Origin: Megasphaera geminata F0357
Lineage (GTDB): Bacteria; Bacillota; Negativicutes; Veillonellales; Megasphaeraceae
DNA: 64,000 bases
Direction of reading: 5' to 3'
NCBI RefSeq assembly: GCF_000239275.1
Contig: NZ_JH417572.1
Span: forward strand, 25,860 to 89,859
Shown here: positions 27,251 to 36,546 of the stretch, piece by piece
Layout: each line of letters starts with the position of its first letter
Numbering within the stretch: the stretch's first letter is position 1
The notes under the pieces: generated by a model
What the model saw: only the letters and a program-made list of their open reading frames with translations
Told to the model about the DNA's origin: nothing
Databases searched by the model: none
Program-made: the position numbers and the translations under genes

Positions 27251-28024
27251 TTATCCGTCCGCTTCTGCGGCAAGGACCGCCGCACCGATGGCGCCGGCAA
27301 AGCGCGCCTTCGGATCGGAACAGACTTTCCTGCCGAAAGAATCACTCAGCAGTTTAAGAAAATATACATCTTCACAAAGGCCGCCCGTCAAGAAAATAGG
27401 CAGATCCTGCTCGGAGAGTTTCGCATATTCCTGTCGTACCTTCTTAACGACCGACTGTAAAACACCCCAGGCAATATTAGGTTTTGACGTTCCCTGCCCG
27501 ATAAGGGAAACGATTTCCGATTCGGCAAAAACCGTACACATGGCGCTGATTTGCAATTGTTCCGTATGGTCACGGGCAATTCTGTCCAGATCCGCCAGTG
27601 TCACATTAAGCCTGTTTGCCATGATTTCAAGAAATTTTCCGGTACCGGCGGAACACTTGTCGTTCATATAGAATTCCATAACCTTTCCTTTGTGGCAGGA
27701 AATAACTTTTGTATCCTGTCCGCCTATATCGACGATGTTGAACGTGTCTTCACCGAAGAGGACGCTGGCCCCCTTCGCATGGCATGTAATCTCCGTAACG
27801 CGTTTTTTGGCCCCTTCCACGGCCTGACGGCCATATCCTGTGGAGATACAGTACATATCCTCAAAATTATAACCTTTAATACGCAGTTTTTCTTTAATTT
27901 CTTTAAGTGCCTCCAAACTGCTCCAGCCTGTGGGAATAACAAACGTGTCCAAAATTCCCCGTTCCTTATTCATGATCACCGACTTGGCGCAGGTCGAGCC
28001 GATATCTATACCTAAATATGTCAT
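27251..28024 (-). CDS. ASKHA activator ATPase of the double-cubane protein (HgdC/YjiL-like)
   Basis: 257 residues. Nucleotide-binding motifs are LGIDIGSTCAKSV, VDIGGQDTKV and FLTGGLCED. The two cluster-binding cysteines of the homodimeric [4Fe-4S] cluster lie in DKCSAGTGKF and SAMCTVFAESEIVSLI. Such activators couple ATP hydrolysis to delivery of a very low-potential electron to the dehydratase or double-cubane partner. GGGGAG precedes the ATG. It has its own terminator and is divergent from the LysR gene. Confidence 0.85.
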   Translation of the reverse strand: MTYLGIDIGSTCAKSVIMNKERGILDTFVIPTGWSSLEALKEIKEKLRIKGYNFEDMYCISTGYGRQAVEGAKKRVTEITCHAKGASVLFGEDTFNIVDIGGQDTKVISCHKGKVMEFYMNDKCSAGTGKFLEIMANRLNVTLADLDRIARDHTEQLQISAMCTVFAESEIVSLIGQGTSKPNIAWGVLQSVVKKVRQEYAKLSEQDLPIFLTGGLCEDVYFLKLLSDSFGRKVCSDPKARFAGAIGAAVLAAEADG

Positions 28025-28231
28025 TATAAAGCGTCTCCCCTTTTACGGATACCGATATCCCGTTTGCTCTTTTCTTCATTATACATGACTTGTAAAGCGT
28101 CACGTCATGTTCAGAGAAACTTATGCTCCGTTTATTAATACATAGAATTTATCTATTGGTTTATTTAATGAAAATTATGTTATGATAAGAAAGTAATTTT
28201 GTACATTATATATTCAGTAAGGAACACCGTC

Positions 28232-29140
28232 ATGATGGAATTAAAACAACTTGAATCATTTGTTGCCGTTATTAAATACGGCAGCTTCACTAAAGCGGCA
28301 CATGTACTCTATATGTCACAACCGTCTATCAGCACGCATATCCGCGCTTTAGAGCGGCAGCTTGATACACCTCTGATTATCCGCACTACGAAACAGATCC
28401 GTATTACGCCGCGAGGCCGTGAGCTTTACGGCATGGCGATATCCATGCTGAAATTACGCGACGATCTTCTCTCAAAATGGCAGCATGAAGATTCGCATGA
28501 AATTATTATCAGCGCGTCCACCATCCCGTCCATCTATTTGCTCCCGCAAATTCTGCGGGGGTTTCATAAACTCTACCCTGATATTCCCTTTACGATTAAT
28601 CAGGACGTAAGCTCAAAGGTCGTCGCCTCCCTTTTAAAGGGACAGATCCAAGTCGGCTTTACCGGTATGGAAACGGAGGAAGACGCGCTTGAATTCGTTC
28701 CTGTCGCCTTCGATCGCATGGTAGTCATCACACCGAACTCACCGGTCTTCCGTCAGATGGCCTCCCAAGACGACGCGGCTTTGCAGATCCTTTCGAAGTA
28801 TCCTTTGATTCTCCGCGATAAAGGCAGCGGCAGTAAAGCCCATATTGACAGTATTTTTGAGAAGCTCCGTCTCACGCCCGACAAATTACATGTAACAGCT
28901 CATTTAAGCGAACCCGAAGGGATCAAGAATCTCGTTATTAATCATGACGGTGTCTCGGTCATTTCCGAACCGGCAGTCACCAATGCGGTTAAAGAAGGGA
29001 CCCTTCTCAAATTTAACCTGCCGAAAAAACTGGCCTTGCGCCAGCTCTATATGGTGTACCACAAACACGATACTCAATCAAGCCATGTAAAACACTTTAT
29101 CAGCTATGTCAAATCCCTCGGCTGGAAAAAACAGGACTGA
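28232..29140 (+). CDS. LysR-family transcriptional regulator
   Basis: About 302 residues. The N-terminal helix-turn-helix (MELKQLESFVAVIKYGSF, AAHVLYMSQPSISTHIRALE) is followed by a type 2 periplasmic-binding-like ligand domain resembling the CysL/CbbR group. Start ATG 28232 (or 28235) follows TAAGGA. It is divergent from the activator ATPase and next to the corrinoid locus, so it is the best local candidate for its regulator. The ligand is unknown. Confidence 0.85.
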   Translation: MMELKQLESFVAVIKYGSFTKAAHVLYMSQPSISTHIRALERQLDTPLIIRTTKQIRITPRGRELYGMAISMLKLRDDLLSKWQHEDSHEIIISASTIPSIYLLPQILRGFHKLYPDIPFTINQDVSSKVVASLLKGQIQVGFTGMETEEDALEFVPVAFDRMVVITPNSPVFRQMASQDDAALQILSKYPLILRDKGSGSKAHIDSIFEKLRLTPDKLHVTAHLSEPEGIKNLVINHDGVSVISEPAVTNAVKEGTLLKFNLPKKLALRQLYMVYHKHDTQSSHVKHFISYVKSLGWKKQD

Positions 29141-29141
29141 T

Positions 29142-29178
29142 AAAAATAAGGCCTTTCCGAGGAAAGGCCTTATTTTTA
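29142..29178. terminator. Bidirectional intrinsic terminator
   Basis: AAAAATAAGGCCTTTCC/GGAAAGGCCTTATTTTT perfect stem with a two-base loop region. Confidence 0.9.
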
Positions 29179-29208
29179 TGGTGATGACCACGGCATATGT
29201 ACACGGCT

Positions 29209-30687
29209 TTACATCACCGTTTCGTCGCCGGCCTCATATTCTTCCTGCTGTATTTCAATTGTCTTCACAAAATAAACATGATCGGCAAACTTATCTTTAT
29301 ACTTTATTTTACAATAGCTTCCGAAGATTATGCCGAGGAAGACCCATCCGACAACCATGGCCCATTCCTGCGGTAAAAGAGCCGATCCCGATCCGGGTAC
29401 GATGTACATAATAAGCATAACGCCCGACATGAACACCGCCATAACGCCGACAAAGCGATAGGGGCCTACCCGATAGGGCCGTTTCATATCCGGCTCCTTC
29501 ATGCGCAAGACCAGAAAGGACAGGGAAACGATAAAATAAGCCAGCACACATCCGAAATTGCCGGCATCAACAACCCAGAGCAGCATTTTCTTGCCGAAAA
29601 AAACGGCGATTATCGTAATAACACCCAAGAGGAAAAGCGCGTTAACAGGCGTCTTATATCGCGGGTGGAGTTTAGCAAAAACCGGCGGAATCATATTGGC
29701 ACAGGCCATGGAATACATAGCACGGCTGCCGCCGATAAGAAAGGAATTCCAGCTCGTAATAATACCGCAAAGACCGCCGACAATCAGGACCTTCGCCATC
29801 ATATCACTGTTAAAGGCCTTGGCCATGGCATCAGCCGTAACGAGACCGCCGACACTTTGCATGGACAAGGAAATATCGGCATTGTTCATAAGATACCCGA
29901 CGGCACCTATGACGAAAGAATAAAAAGCGACTGCAAGAATAATGGACAACACGAGAATACGGCCGATATTTTTCAGAGATGCGGAAATCTCTTCAGCCGC
30001 CTGGGGAATAACGTTAAACCCGATAAAAAAGAAAGGCGTCATAACGGCTACGGCCAGGGTGTTCTTCACCATCTCTGTCGTTGTCGCCCCGACAAAGTAC
30101 TGCCCTTCCAAATTGGCTGCATGGCCTGTAATCCCCGCTGCCGCGATGAGGACAATGCCGACCGCCCCGATGATTAAAGTAAGGCCGGTCTGCAAGATCG
30201 CCGCCGTCTTGGCGCCGACAATGTTGACATATGTAATCAGGATGACAAGGCTGATGGCCAAAACCAGCCATGTCGCATAAATATCAAAACCGCCGACACT
30301 GTACAAGTACCATTGCAGAAATTCCGGATACAAATACGCAAAGATAGTCGGCAAGGCGCACGCTTCAAAGCAGACGACACCAGTATATCCGAAAATAATG
30401 GACCAGGTGCAAATAAATGACCCTATCTTGCCGAGAGCCCTGTAACTGAAAACGTGTTCACCGCCGTTTTGCGGCATTGCAGTCGTCAGCTCCGCATAGG
30501 CAAGACCGACAAAGAAAATCATGATGCCGCCCAACACGAAGCCTATCATGGCACCCAGTACGCCCCCCTGCATAATCCAGTCCCCTGTCGAAACAACCCA
30601 GGCCCACCCGATCATCGCCCCAAAGGCCAATACCAATATATCCCATAAATTAAGTACTTTATTAAATTCAGAATTTTTCTGTGACAT
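29209..30687 (-). CDS. APC-family amino-acid permease
   Basis: 492-residue membrane protein with about 12 helices. The start region LWDILVLAFGAMIGWAWVVSTGDWI and MPQNGGEHVFSYRALGK match amino acid-polyamine-organocation transporters. The C-terminal tail is hydrophilic and acidic. GAGG precedes the ATG. It is intact and monocistronic. The substrate is not evident; proximity to the corrinoid locus is suggestive but weak evidence. Confidence 0.8.
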   Translation of the reverse strand: MSQKNSEFNKVLNLWDILVLAFGAMIGWAWVVSTGDWIMQGGVLGAMIGFVLGGIMIFFVGLAYAELTTAMPQNGGEHVFSYRALGKIGSFICTWSIIFGYTGVVCFEACALPTIFAYLYPEFLQWYLYSVGGFDIYATWLVLAISLVILITYVNIVGAKTAAILQTGLTLIIGAVGIVLIAAAGITGHAANLEGQYFVGATTTEMVKNTLAVAVMTPFFFIGFNVIPQAAEEISASLKNIGRILVLSIILAVAFYSFVIGAVGYLMNNADISLSMQSVGGLVTADAMAKAFNSDMMAKVLIVGGLCGIITSWNSFLIGGSRAMYSMACANMIPPVFAKLHPRYKTPVNALFLLGVITIIAVFFGKKMLLWVVDAGNFGCVLAYFIVSLSFLVLRMKEPDMKRPYRVGPYRFVGVMAVFMSGVMLIMYIVPGSGSALLPQEWAMVVGWVFLGIIFGSYCKIKYKDKFADHVYFVKTIEIQQEEYEAGDETVM

Positions 30688-30945
30688 ACACTATACCTCG
30701 GCTCTGCCATATTCATTCCCGTATGTTTACATATTGCAAAATACACTCTTTTTATTCATAAACTTACGGGTGTCTTTATATTTTACCTTTTCCGCATATG
30801 TTTGTATACTCTCTTCCGATAGGCCGAATCACATTAACTGTTGTTTATCATATTTCTTATATATATAAATTTATCATACTAAAAAGAACGAACGGGCAGT
30901 AAAATTACAACATTATGCCGAAAAATTCCGCACAGTTTCATTATA

Positions 30946-30990
30946 TAAAAAGGAGCGGCTCCGAAAGGATGTCTCCCGAAACCGCTCCCC
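30946..30990 (-). terminator. Intrinsic terminator after fprA
   Basis: GGAGCGG/CCGCTCC hairpin with a long loop, followed by TTTTTATATAA on the minus strand. Confidence 0.75.
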
Positions 30991-31001
30991 TTAGGAGTTT
31001 T

Positions 31002-32218
31002 TTATCTTGTTTCCATTGAATCAAGAATAGCCTGTACCGTACTTTCAAGTTCAGTTTCTTTTTCTTCCTGTAAGGTCGATGCCATAGTTACACGTTCATT
31101 GAGAACGGTCATGTTTTTCAGGTTATCATCAATAAACTGCTGCATCAAATCTCCGGATTAACGGCCCACGAACCGTTTTCCAAGATGGCAATCGTCCGTT
31201 TCTGTACATGCAGGGCTTTCATGTGTTCAAGAAAATCCAGCATAACCGGGTAAATACCGAGATTATATGTTACAGATGCCAGGACAATGTGAGAATACTT
31301 AAATGCCAGCGAGATAAGATCCGATACGTGTGTCGTCGATACATCGCAAACACGTACATTGGTCATTTTTTGTTCACAAAGACGACTTGCCAGTTTCTGT
31401 GCCGCCGCTTCCGTATTGCCATACATAGACGCGTAAACAATAAAGACGCCCTGTTCTTCCGGTTCATACGTACTCCAATGCTGGTATTTATCAAGGAGGT
31501 ACTCAAAGTCCGCTCTCCAGACGGGCCCGTGGAGGGGGCAGATAAATTTAATCTTATCCAGGACCGCAGCGGCTTTGCCGAGAAGATGCTGTACATGAGG
31601 ACCGTATTTTCCGACAATATTTGTATAATATCGTCTCGCTTCGTCGATCCAGTCGCGGTCAAAGTTTACTTCGTCCGCAAAAAGTTTCCCGTCGAGAGCA
31701 ATAAAGGAACCGAAGGCGTCAGCCGAAAAGAGAGCTCCGTTTGTCAGGTCAAGGGTAATCATCGCTTCCGGCCAATGAACCATAGGCGCTTCTACAAAGG
31801 TAACGTTATGCTTGCCAAAGGAAAACGTATCCCCCTCTTTCACTTCAATGAGTTCCTGTTTATCAACGGAAAACCCGAATTGCCGCATGAGCATGAACGA
31901 TTTTTCCGTACTGATAATCTTCACCTTCGGATAACGGAGCAGGATCTCTTCAATACTGGCGCCGTGATCGGGCTCCATGTGGTTAATAACTAAATAATCC
32001 AATCCTCTGCCGTCCAATACGTGCTCAATATTCTCCAGAAGCTGGCGACATACGCCCCAGTCAACCGTATCGAAAAGGACCGTGTTCTTATCCGTTAACA
32101 GGTAGGCATTATAGGAGACGCCGAGAGGAATGGGATGTATGTTCAAACAAATGTGTCCTGTGGTCGTTGTGGCGCCGACCCAATATAAATCTTCCGTTAT
32201 GTTACGTACGCAATACAT
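31002..32218 (-). CDS. fprA: Flavodiiron protein (A-type flavoprotein), C-terminal frame interrupted
   Basis: Reduces O2 to water or NO to N2O using electrons from rubredoxin. The metallo-beta-lactamase-like diiron domain carries H80-x-E82-x-D84-H85 (HMEPDHGAS), MVHWPE, SADAFG and CPLHGPVW. The flavodoxin domain follows (VYASMYGNTEAAAQKL). The start at 32218 follows AAAGGAG. The frame as written stops at 31145; one C is probably missing near 31154, and the C-terminus then continues NPGDLMQQFIDDNLKN to 31002. It lies 28 bases downstream of the rubredoxin-containing fusion, its likely electron donor. Confidence 0.85.
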
Positions 32219-32246
32219 AGGAGAAACTCCTTTCATCAGTAATAAT

Positions 32247-34158
32247 TTATTCTTTAACAAAGCCTGTCTTTTCTTCGGCGCATTCCGGGCAAACCCAATC
32301 TTCCGGCAAAGCGCTGAACAGCGTGCCCGGAGCGATATCGGCATCTTCATCGCCTAATTCGGGAACGTATTCATAGCCGCAGCCGTTGCAAACATAACAA
32401 GGCCCGATAGGTTCCGCTTTCGGCGGTAAGGGTCGTTTCATCTTAACCATCGGCGGCGCCGGCTTCTTCTCCCCTCTGCCGAGAGCATCCGCCAAAAGGG
32501 GCAGAATTTCACGAACATCTCCGACAATACCGTAGTCGCAGTTTTTGAAGATAGGCGCATTTTTATTTTTATTGATAGCTACGATAGTAGACGCGTCTTT
32601 AATGCCCCTGAGATGTTGCTTGGCCCCTGAAATACCGCAGGCAATATAGAGATTCCCCGTAAATTTCTGACCGGACATGCCTACATAACGATTTAAGGGC
32701 ACATATTTCAAGGTTTCCGCAACGGGCCGGGAAGAGCCGATGGCCGCACCGGCAGCCTGTGCCAAATCTTCAATGAGCTTCATATTTTCCTTATCACCGA
32801 TACCCTTACCGGCAGAAACAACTCGTTCCGCCTGAGCGATAGGGGTATCCGGGGCAATGCCGACGGAAAAATCATAGCCGTCCTTAGCAAGAGCCGCCGC
32901 CAATTCGGAAACTTTAGCCTTGGCATCGCCTTCCGTAAAGAATTTACCCTTACGGATACCGGTAACAGGAGATATCTTCTTGACTGTACTGCGACTGCTC
33001 TCATTTAGAATGCCCCAATCTGCCGAGCAGGTGCGCCGCAATGACGAGGCGCTGAATTTCGTTGGTCCCTTCATAAATGGTCGTGATCTTCGCATCTCTG
33101 TACGCGCGTTCCACGTCCATGCCTTTGAGAAAGCCGGAACCGCCGAAAATCTGCAAAGCATCATTCGTAATTTCCATTGCCGAATCGGAAGCATACATTT
33201 TCGCCATAGCCGCTTCCATACCGTAAGGCTCATGGTTTTCTTTTAACTCGGCAGCCGAATAAACGAGATAACGGGACGCACGAAGCTTCGTCGCCATATC
33301 GGCGAGTTTAAAAGAGACACCTTGATGAATACCGATAGGCGCACCGAACTGATGGCGTTCCTTAGCATAGTCAAGAGCGTTTTCATACGCCCCCTGACCG
33401 ATCCCCAAGGCCTGAGAAGCAATGCCGATACGGCCGCCGTCCAAAGTGGCCATAGCGATTTTGAAGCCTTGACCTTCTTTGCCTAAGAGGTTTTCTTTCG
33501 GTACTTTTACATCATTAAAGATAAGCTCGGCCGTAGTGGACGACCGAATTCCGAGCTTATCATAGTGATCTCCGAATTCAAATCCTGCCCAGCCTTTTTC
33601 CACAATGAATGCGGAAATGCCCTTTGTGCCGATATCCGGCGTGGTTACGGCAAAGACAACATAAATATCCGCTTTCGGCGCGTTCGTAATAAAAATTTTA
33701 CCGCCGTTTAAGAGATAATAATCGCCTCTGTCGACGGCCGTCGTCTCCGTGCCGCCCGCATCCGATCCGGCGTTTTCTTCGGTCAGTCCGAACGCGCCGA
33801 GTTTTTCACCTTTGGCCAGGGGAGTTAAATATTTCTTTTTCTGTTCTTTAGTACCGAAGGCCGCAATCGGATACGAACCGAGAGATACATGGGCGGAGAG
33901 AATTACCCCGACACCCCCGTCTACACGGGACAACTCTTCGACGGCAATAGCATAAGCGAGAATATCCCGCCCCATACCGCCATATTCTTTCGGATAAGGC
34001 AGGCCGAACCAGCCTTTGCCTGCAATCTGCTTGACCACATCATCAGGAAATTCATTGTTCTGGTCAAGTCCGAAGGCAATCGGTTTCACTTCCGCCTCTG
34101 CAAAGGCGCGAACCTCTTTGCGAAGCGCTTCATGCGCTTCCGTAGTCTGAAATAACAT
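32247..34158 (-). CDS. Acyl-CoA dehydrogenase-EtfA-rubredoxin fusion (frame interrupted)
   Basis: About 637 residues if the break is repaired. Residues 1-385 form an acyl-CoA dehydrogenase (EENAGSDAGGTET, IFGGSGFLKGMDVERAYRDA, YEGTNEIQRL). Then an EtfA C-terminal FAD domain (VGMSGQKFTGNLYIACGISG, KNKNAPIFKNCDYGIVGD) and a rubredoxin (YVCNGCGYEY, DWVCPECAEE). I recall a three-domain fusion of this kind from fusobacteria. The first frame stops at 33001; TTT at 33004-33006 should probably be TT, joining LGRLGHS to NESSRSTVKK. AAGGAGG precedes ATG 34158. It lies between the Rrf2 gene and fprA, which suggests electron flow from acyl-CoA to rubredoxin. Confidence 0.8.
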
Positions 34159-34160
34159 AA

Positions 34161-34595
34161 TCAATCCTCCTTATCGTTACACTCACCGGTATATACATCG
34201 TTTATAATACTCATCAGGCTGATGGAACGCAGCTTATTTTCAATTTCCCGCTGGATAGCACGTAAATTACCGTGAATGCGGCAGAGGCCGTGAACGCGTT
34301 GCCATTCACAGTCATAATCACTGCGCATACAACCTGTTACATGTACATTTTCCTCCATAGCAATAATGAGGTCATATAACGAGACTTCATTCAAATTAAC
34401 GAGAAGACAACAGCCGCCTTTAGGTCCTCTTTCCAAGCCGACAATACCGGCTTTCGACAATTGTTTTAAAATTTTATAAACAAATGCCAGAGGAATTTGT
34501 TCTTCTTTCGCTAAGGTTGGAGCAATGCGCATCTTACCGTCCTGCAGGGAACGTATAATGCGAAGGGCATAGTCAGATTTCTTATTCATCAACAC
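34161..34595 (-). CDS. Rrf2-family transcriptional regulator
   Basis: 144 residues. A winged-helix domain (KKSDYALRIIRSLQDG, AKEEQIPLAFVYKILKQLSK, GLERGPKGGC) is followed by a dimerisation helix. Three cysteines in GCMRSDYDCEWQRVHGLC fit an Fe-S-cluster site as in IscR/NsrR, so it may sense iron-sulfur status, oxygen or NO. The start is GTG 34595 with GGAAG upstream; ATG 34589 is an alternative. It is the first gene of the operon with the acyl-CoA dehydrogenase fusion and fprA. Confidence 0.85.
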   Translation of the reverse strand: MLMNKKSDYALRIIRSLQDGKMRIAPTLAKEEQIPLAFVYKILKQLSKAGIVGLERGPKGGCCLLVNLNEVSLYDLIIAMEENVHVTGCMRSDYDCEWQRVHGLCRIHGNLRAIQREIENKLRSISLMSIINDVYTGECNDKED

Positions 34596-34632
34596 GATAT
34601 CGCTTCCTATTCAATAATCGTTATTTGTTTAT

Positions 34633-34661
34633 ATTTTAATATTCTGGATATGCAAGGTCAA
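34633..34661 (-). promoter_or_regulatory. Promoter of the Rrf2-acyl-CoA dehydrogenase-fprA operon
   Basis: TTGACC (34661-34656) and TAAAAT (34638-34633) on the minus strand with a 17-base spacer. Confidence 0.65.
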
Positions 34662-34926
34662 GAATGTGAATATTACTCATCCAAAGTATTTTTGCAATTT
34701 TATACATCATCTACTCTCTCTTTTTCATCTATATATAATTATCACGTCTATAAAAATCATTGTGTTTATTATATTGCTATCAATATTCAAAAACAGGCTA
34801 TTATTTTCCAAAAAAAATTAAGCAGTGTATATTTATCTGCATCGAGCCGGCAAAAAAAATATTATTTCAATTCTTTTCAATTCAGCAAAGAATCATCTAT
34901 GATTTTTACGTATTGTAAAAGGATTT
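34662..34926. other. AT-rich intergenic region
   Basis: Very AT-rich stretch between divergent promoters. An ORF on the plus strand here has no ribosome site and low-complexity product; I see no gene. Confidence 0.5.
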
Positions 34927-34968
34927 GTTGTTTTTACAACTGCAACACTATGTTTCTTCCGCTATACT
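34927..34968 (+). promoter_or_regulatory. Promoter of DUF1858/hemerythrin operon with GTTGT-N4-ACAAC operator
   Basis: The inverted repeat GTTGT-TTTT-ACAAC (34927-34940) is followed after 22 bases by TATACT (34963-34968). This places the repeat centre near -41.5, a class II activator position. The cupin-hcp promoter has the same arrangement. Confidence 0.6.
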
Positions 34969-35025
34969 GTGTACAGAAAGAAAAATACAAATACCTTGCA
35001 ACGCTGTTTAGAGGAGGAAATTATA

Positions 35026-35271
35026 ATGTTAAAATCTATTTTAAAAAAATTCGAAGATATGAATGATACTGTTACACAGGATATGCTCGTCGGTGATATT
35101 GTTCGTCTCCATCCGGAAGTCGTTGATACGCTTCTTGCACAAGGCATGCATTGCCTCGGGTGCCCCTCGTCTCAGAAAGAAAGCCTCGCCAATGCCTGCA
35201 TGGTGCATGGCCTTGATCCGGAAAAAATCACAACAGCCGTAAACGTAGCCATTCAGGCTAATAAACAATAG
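35026..35271 (+). CDS. DUF1858 domain protein
   Basis: 81 residues. The conserved MHCLGCPSSQKESLANACMV segment with two cysteines defines DUF1858, a domain also found at the N-terminus of ScdA/RIC-type iron-sulfur repair proteins. GAGGAGG precedes ATG 35026. It is the first gene of an operon with an uncharacterised protein and a hemerythrin. A role in handling NO or oxidatively damaged clusters is inferred from this context. Confidence 0.8.
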   Translation: MLKSILKKFEDMNDTVTQDMLVGDIVRLHPEVVDTLLAQGMHCLGCPSSQKESLANACMVHGLDPEKITTAVNVAIQANKQ

Positions 35272-35282
35272 GAGGCAATAGT

Positions 35283-35868
35283 ATGAGCGCATACTTAGGA
35301 CCTATTCATTTCTGGTTATATAATAAAATCCTTTTTCAGGAAGATTTGCTTGATGCCATCGCTGCATATGCCGTAAATAACAACTGGCTCACGGCTGACG
35401 AAGCGGCAACATATACTGCAGCCGATCGCCGTGAGTTATCCGAAGCCGTTGACGGAGCAAATATTCACGGCGGCCCGCAAATCGTATCCATGACGGCGAA
35501 GGTCGTTACGCAGCCCTTGTGACCAAGCTTACAAGTGCCGACACAAATCGATTGGATGCTTTAAAACAAGTGGTTTTCGACTTCGGCAGGAGCAGGCAGA
35601 CAGAAGTTCCCGCTACAGCCCCCGAAGCATTCCACCAGTTGGACAATATACTTCTTAACGGCATGCCCTGCGACCAGGTCATGAAGGTTATTGAAAGCAA
35701 TCCCGATAAGGTTATCTGGGAAGAAACGCAGGACTTGCACAGCCAGTTCTGGAACGGCAACGGCACGTATTATTACGATTTGCGGGCCGCCTTAATCAAG
35801 GGCTGCTTGCCGGCAGTACACTGTCCTTTACAGCAACGGGCGACAATAATTACGAAATCAGCAACTAA
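35283..35868 (+). CDS. Conserved uncharacterised protein next to DUF1858 (frame interrupted twice)
   Basis: About 195 residues after repair. It begins MSAYLGPIHFWLYNKI, continues ANIHG...NRIHDGEGRYAALV, LLNGMPCDQVMKVIE and DLHSQFWNG, and ends GLLAGSTLSFTATG to EISN. Conserved His and Cys residues suggest metal or heme binding, but I do not know a function. Two one-base deletions are inferred: in AAA at 35479-35481 and GGG at 35800-35802. It follows DUF1858 by 11 bases and precedes the hemerythrin gene by 20, so the three are one operon. Confidence 0.65.
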
Positions 35869-35888
35869 AATATAAACGAGGTGTTACT

Positions 35889-36478
35889 ATGTACGCTACA
35901 GACGTTATGGTCGAAGAACATGCCAATATTTCCCGTATGCTCAGGGTAATACGTAATATGTGCTGTTGTGATTTTTACGGCGCCGAAGTCAACGGCTGGA
36001 TATTGTCGGCATCATCGACTTCATCCGCAACTATGCGGACATTAATCATCATCAGAAAGAAGAACATGTACTCTTCCCCGAAATGGTTGAGCATATGGGG
36101 GAATTGGCAAATACGATTATTACGCACGGTATGCTCGTCGAACACGATCTTGTCCGGGCGCATACACGCGGAGTTGATGAAGCGTTGAAACTCTACGCCG
36201 AAGATCCCCGTACGGAATATAAGCTTGATATCATCACGGAAATGATGGCTTATGCAAATCGCCTGCAGGTTCATGTAGAAAAAGAAAATAATGTTGTCTA
36301 CCCCTTTGCCGACCGCGAATTGCCTGACGAAATCAAAGAAAAAATAAACAATGAAGTACGTAACCTGGCGGCAGAAAACGAAAAGACCGGTATTGTGAAA
36401 AAATATCTCGACTTTCTCGCCCGTATGGAAGAAAAATATAATGCTCTCGGCTATGTTCCGGCGCCGTCCGAACAATAA
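35889..36478 (+). CDS. Hemerythrin-domain protein (frame interrupted)
   Basis: About 197 residues after repair. Di-iron helical-bundle ligands are visible: EEHANISR, NYADINHHQKEEHVLFPEM, ITHGMLVEHDLVR and HVEKENNVVYPFAD. Such proteins bind O2 or NO or act with cluster-repair proteins. One C is probably missing near 35996 (VNGLDIVGIIDFIRNYAD after repair). It is the third gene of the DUF1858 operon. Confidence 0.8.
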
Positions 36479-36546
36479 ACGGCCTTATGATATGATAAAG
36501 GTGTACCGTCCAAGGTATACCTTTTTGCACAAAGAAAGGCCCGGTT

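Noticed and set aside
33005-33233. N-terminal part of the longer EtfA-rubredoxin ORF (starting at 33233)
   Set aside because: It lies in another frame of the acyl-CoA dehydrogenase coding sequence on the same strand; the repaired fusion explains the region better.
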